A stretch of DNA of 15,232 nucleotides, from assembly GCA_041484845.1 (NCBI GenBank), contig JBGPIK010000134.1, forward strand, positions 1-15,232, read 5' to 3'. Under the pieces are notes generated by a model. That model made no database searches and was not told the DNA's origin. It worked only from the letters and a program-made list of their open reading frames with translations. Positions 13,950-15,232 of the stretch are shown piece after piece (within the stretch, counting starts at the first letter, position 1; every line of letters starts with the position of its first letter). A program made the position numbers and the translations under genes. This DNA is from JBGPIK01 sp041484845 (GTDB lineage Bacteria; Desulfobacterota; Binatia; UBA9968).

Positions 13950-14909
13950 ATGGCCGAAGAAGAGAAAGATACCAACCTAAAGCTTCCGTTTCCTGACGTC
14001 AATTTCAGCAGTGCAGTCGCTGAGGAAGATGAGGCCGGTTCAACTGGCAAGGCCCTTGTCCCTTTCGACCCATTACAGCGCTACCTTACTGAAATACGTC
14101 GTTTTCGACTTCTCAGCCGAGAAGAAGAGCACCAACTCGGCGTTGAATACAAAGAATACGGAAACATAGAGGCGGCATATAAGCTGGTGACGGCTAACCT
14201 TCGGCTCGTTGTGATGATAGCGCGCGAGTATCAGAAGGCATTCAAGAATCTCCTAGATTTGATCCAAGAGGGAAACATGGGTCTCATGGAAGCGGTCAAG
14301 AACTTTGATCCCTATCGCGGCGTACGCTTTCCCTCTTATGCCGTCTGGTGGATTCGCGCTTACATGATTCGCTACATCATGAACGATTGGCGAATGGTCA
14401 AAATTGGGACAACTCAGGCCCAAAGGAAATTGTTCTTCAACTTGCAAAAAGAAAAGGACAAACTCGAAGCTGAAGGCGTGACAGCGGGTCCAAAGTTGCT
14501 CGCGCAACGCCTTAATGTGAAAGAAGAAGAAGTCGTCGAAATGGAGCAACGCTTGTCCAGTCGAGATCTTTCGGTCGATGTACCTCTCGGCGAGGACGAC
14601 GAAGCGACGCTGTTGCATTTTCTGCCCGATGATAAACAAAGCCCGGAAGAGCAGTTTGCCGAGAGCCAATATCAACGACTGCTGCGCGATAAAATGGAAA
14701 GCTTTGCCGGTACGCTCAAGGATAAAGAATTGGTCATTTACCGCGAACGTCTTTTGAATGAAGATCCGGTGACGTTGCGAGAAATCGGCGAAAAATATGG
14801 AATTAGCCGAGAACGTGTTCGACAAATAGAAGAACGCGTAAAAAAGAAGCTCAAAACATTTCTCAGTAAAGAAATGAGCGATTTGAAAGACGCAACTGGC
14901 CCGGATTGA
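13950..14909 (+). CDS. rpoH: RNA polymerase sigma factor of the RpoH (sigma-32) type
   Basis: This 319-residue sigma-70-family factor lacks region 1.1. Region 1.2 is DPLQRYLTEIRRFRLLSREE (about 40-59), and region 2 contains LVTANLRLVVMIAREYQ, LLDLIQEGNMGLMEAVKNFD and FPSYAVWWIRAYMIRYIM. The RpoH box TTQAQRKLFFNLQK (about 154-167) separates it from other alternative factors. Region 4.2 carries LREIGEKYGISRERVRQIEE (about 276-295). It should direct heat-shock transcription. The ATG at 13950 lacks a good Shine-Dalgarno; the nearest is AGGG, 16 nt away, so initiation may be regulated. The acidic N-terminal 35 residues are variable in the family. Confidence 0.92.
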   Translation: MAEEEKDTNLKLPFPDVNFSSAVAEEDEAGSTGKALVPFDPLQRYLTEIRRFRLLSREEEHQLGVEYKEYGNIEAAYKLVTANLRLVVMIAREYQKAFKNLLDLIQEGNMGLMEAVKNFDPYRGVRFPSYAVWWIRAYMIRYIMNDWRMVKIGTTQAQRKLFFNLQKEKDKLEAEGVTAGPKLLAQRLNVKEEEVVEMEQRLSSRDLSVDVPLGEDDEATLLHFLPDDKQSPEEQFAESQYQRLLRDKMESFAGTLKDKELVIYRERLLNEDPVTLREIGEKYGISRERVRQIEERVKKKLKTFLSKEMSDLKDATGPD

Positions 14910-15076
14910 GCCCTGCCGCGCGCGCTCGCATAAGCAATCTCTTCTCGAGAGCACGTTCGGCTTGACACGGGTAGGCTGCGCAGAGCCAGCGCCTAGCGCC
15001 CCCAACGCTCGCAAATACCTTGCGCGTTTACCAGAGTTCTGATAGCAAAAAAGAATTACTTTGGAGGAGGATCCCA

Positions 15077-15232
15077 TTGCGCTTTGATAAAGAAGTGGAA
15101 GTTTCGGCGTCCAGGGAAGAAGTGTGGAAATTCATCTGGGACGTAAATCGATTTATCGCTTGTGTGCCGAGCTGCAAAGATGCCAAAACGGTAGAGGAGG
15201 GGAGGCTCTATTCGGCAACAATGGTCGAGAAG
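15077..15232 (+). CDS. CoxG/SRPBCC-family protein, N-terminal part (cut by window edge)
   Basis: The first 52 codons are present and the frame is open to the window end. The start is TTG, supported by a perfect GGAGGAGG Shine-Dalgarno (15063-15070) at a 6-nt gap; no in-frame ATG is near. The N-terminus reads MRFDKEVEVSASREEVWKFI and then WDVNRFIACVPSCKDAK. This matches the opening of SRPBCC-fold proteins of the CoxG type (carbon monoxide dehydrogenase subunit G family), with VxAsxEEVWxFIxDxxxxxxCVPxC. Such proteins bind hydrophobic ligands, or assist recruitment and maturation of molybdenum hydroxylases. Which role applies depends on genes beyond the window. Confidence 0.75.
   Translation, partial: MRFDKEVEVSASREEVWKFIWDVNRFIACVPSCKDAKTVEEGRLYSATMVEK

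Noticed and set aside
14963..14968. TTGACA as a -35 box for the CoxG-like gene
   Set aside because: No acceptable -10 box lies 15-19 nt downstream, and no sigma-32 -10 box at the right spacing.
14253..15077. 274-codon - strand frame opposite the rpoH-type gene
   Set aside because: It is antisense to a strongly conserved sigma factor and its translation (Phe-rich, irregular) resembles a shadow frame.
1..15232. CRISPR arrays, tRNA or rRNA genes, insertion sequences
   Set aside because: No direct repeat series, tRNA-like cloverleaf, rRNA segment or transposase motif was seen on either strand.

Overview
The window (about 15.2 kb, moderate GC) comes from a Gram-negative-type bacterium with exported redox proteins, TPP enzymes, an orphan NMT1-type binding protein and an RpoH-type sigma factor. 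The hemC-hemD-hemB order, the RpoH sequence and the accessory genes suggest an uncultured deltaproteobacterium-like lineage (Desulfobacterota or Binatota-like). This is an impression from remembered family features, not a computed placement.

Layout. (1) Bases 1-2072, + strand: the end of hemC, then hemD and hemB, a tetrapyrrole operon. (2) Bases 2120-11504, all on the - strand. In transcription order these are a GST and a penicillin-acylase-family hydrolase; an ECF sigma factor overlapping its membrane anti-sigma factor; an exported peroxiredoxin-like protein with an in-frame TGA; a DUF5666-like exported protein; a CHRD lipoprotein-like protein; a cupredoxin; a class II cytochrome c; and an NMT1/SsuA-type binding protein followed by a small unknown ORF. 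(3) Bases 11665-12840, + strand: a two-subunit TPP decarboxylase resembling ComD/ComE. (4) Bases 12841-15232, + strand: a gene-poor stretch, a small unknown ORF, rpoZ with its own terminator, an rpoH-type sigma factor, and the start of a CoxG/SRPBCC-family gene at the right edge.

Main finding. The peroxiredoxin at 6106-6663 (-) looks broken because a TGA interrupts it at 6463-6465. The frame is open and homologous on both sides. The TGA sits exactly where peroxiredoxins carry the peroxidatic Cys (FYxxxFxPx-C). Twenty-two nucleotides after it lies a perfect 5-bp stem with a GUU loop, the layout expected of a bacterial SECIS element. I read this as a selenoprotein: an exported, cysteine-free peroxiredoxin whose only redox residue is selenocysteine. 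It lies directly downstream of the ECF sigma/anti-sigma pair and upstream of exported copper, heme and small beta-domain proteins, so the 3.6-8.0 kb region may be an envelope redox-stress module. The ECF pair has a candidate autoregulatory promoter (GGAAT-N18-GTT). The promoter regions of the selenoprotein, cupredoxin and cytochrome genes share an ACAG...TTTCC element. Common regulation is inference.
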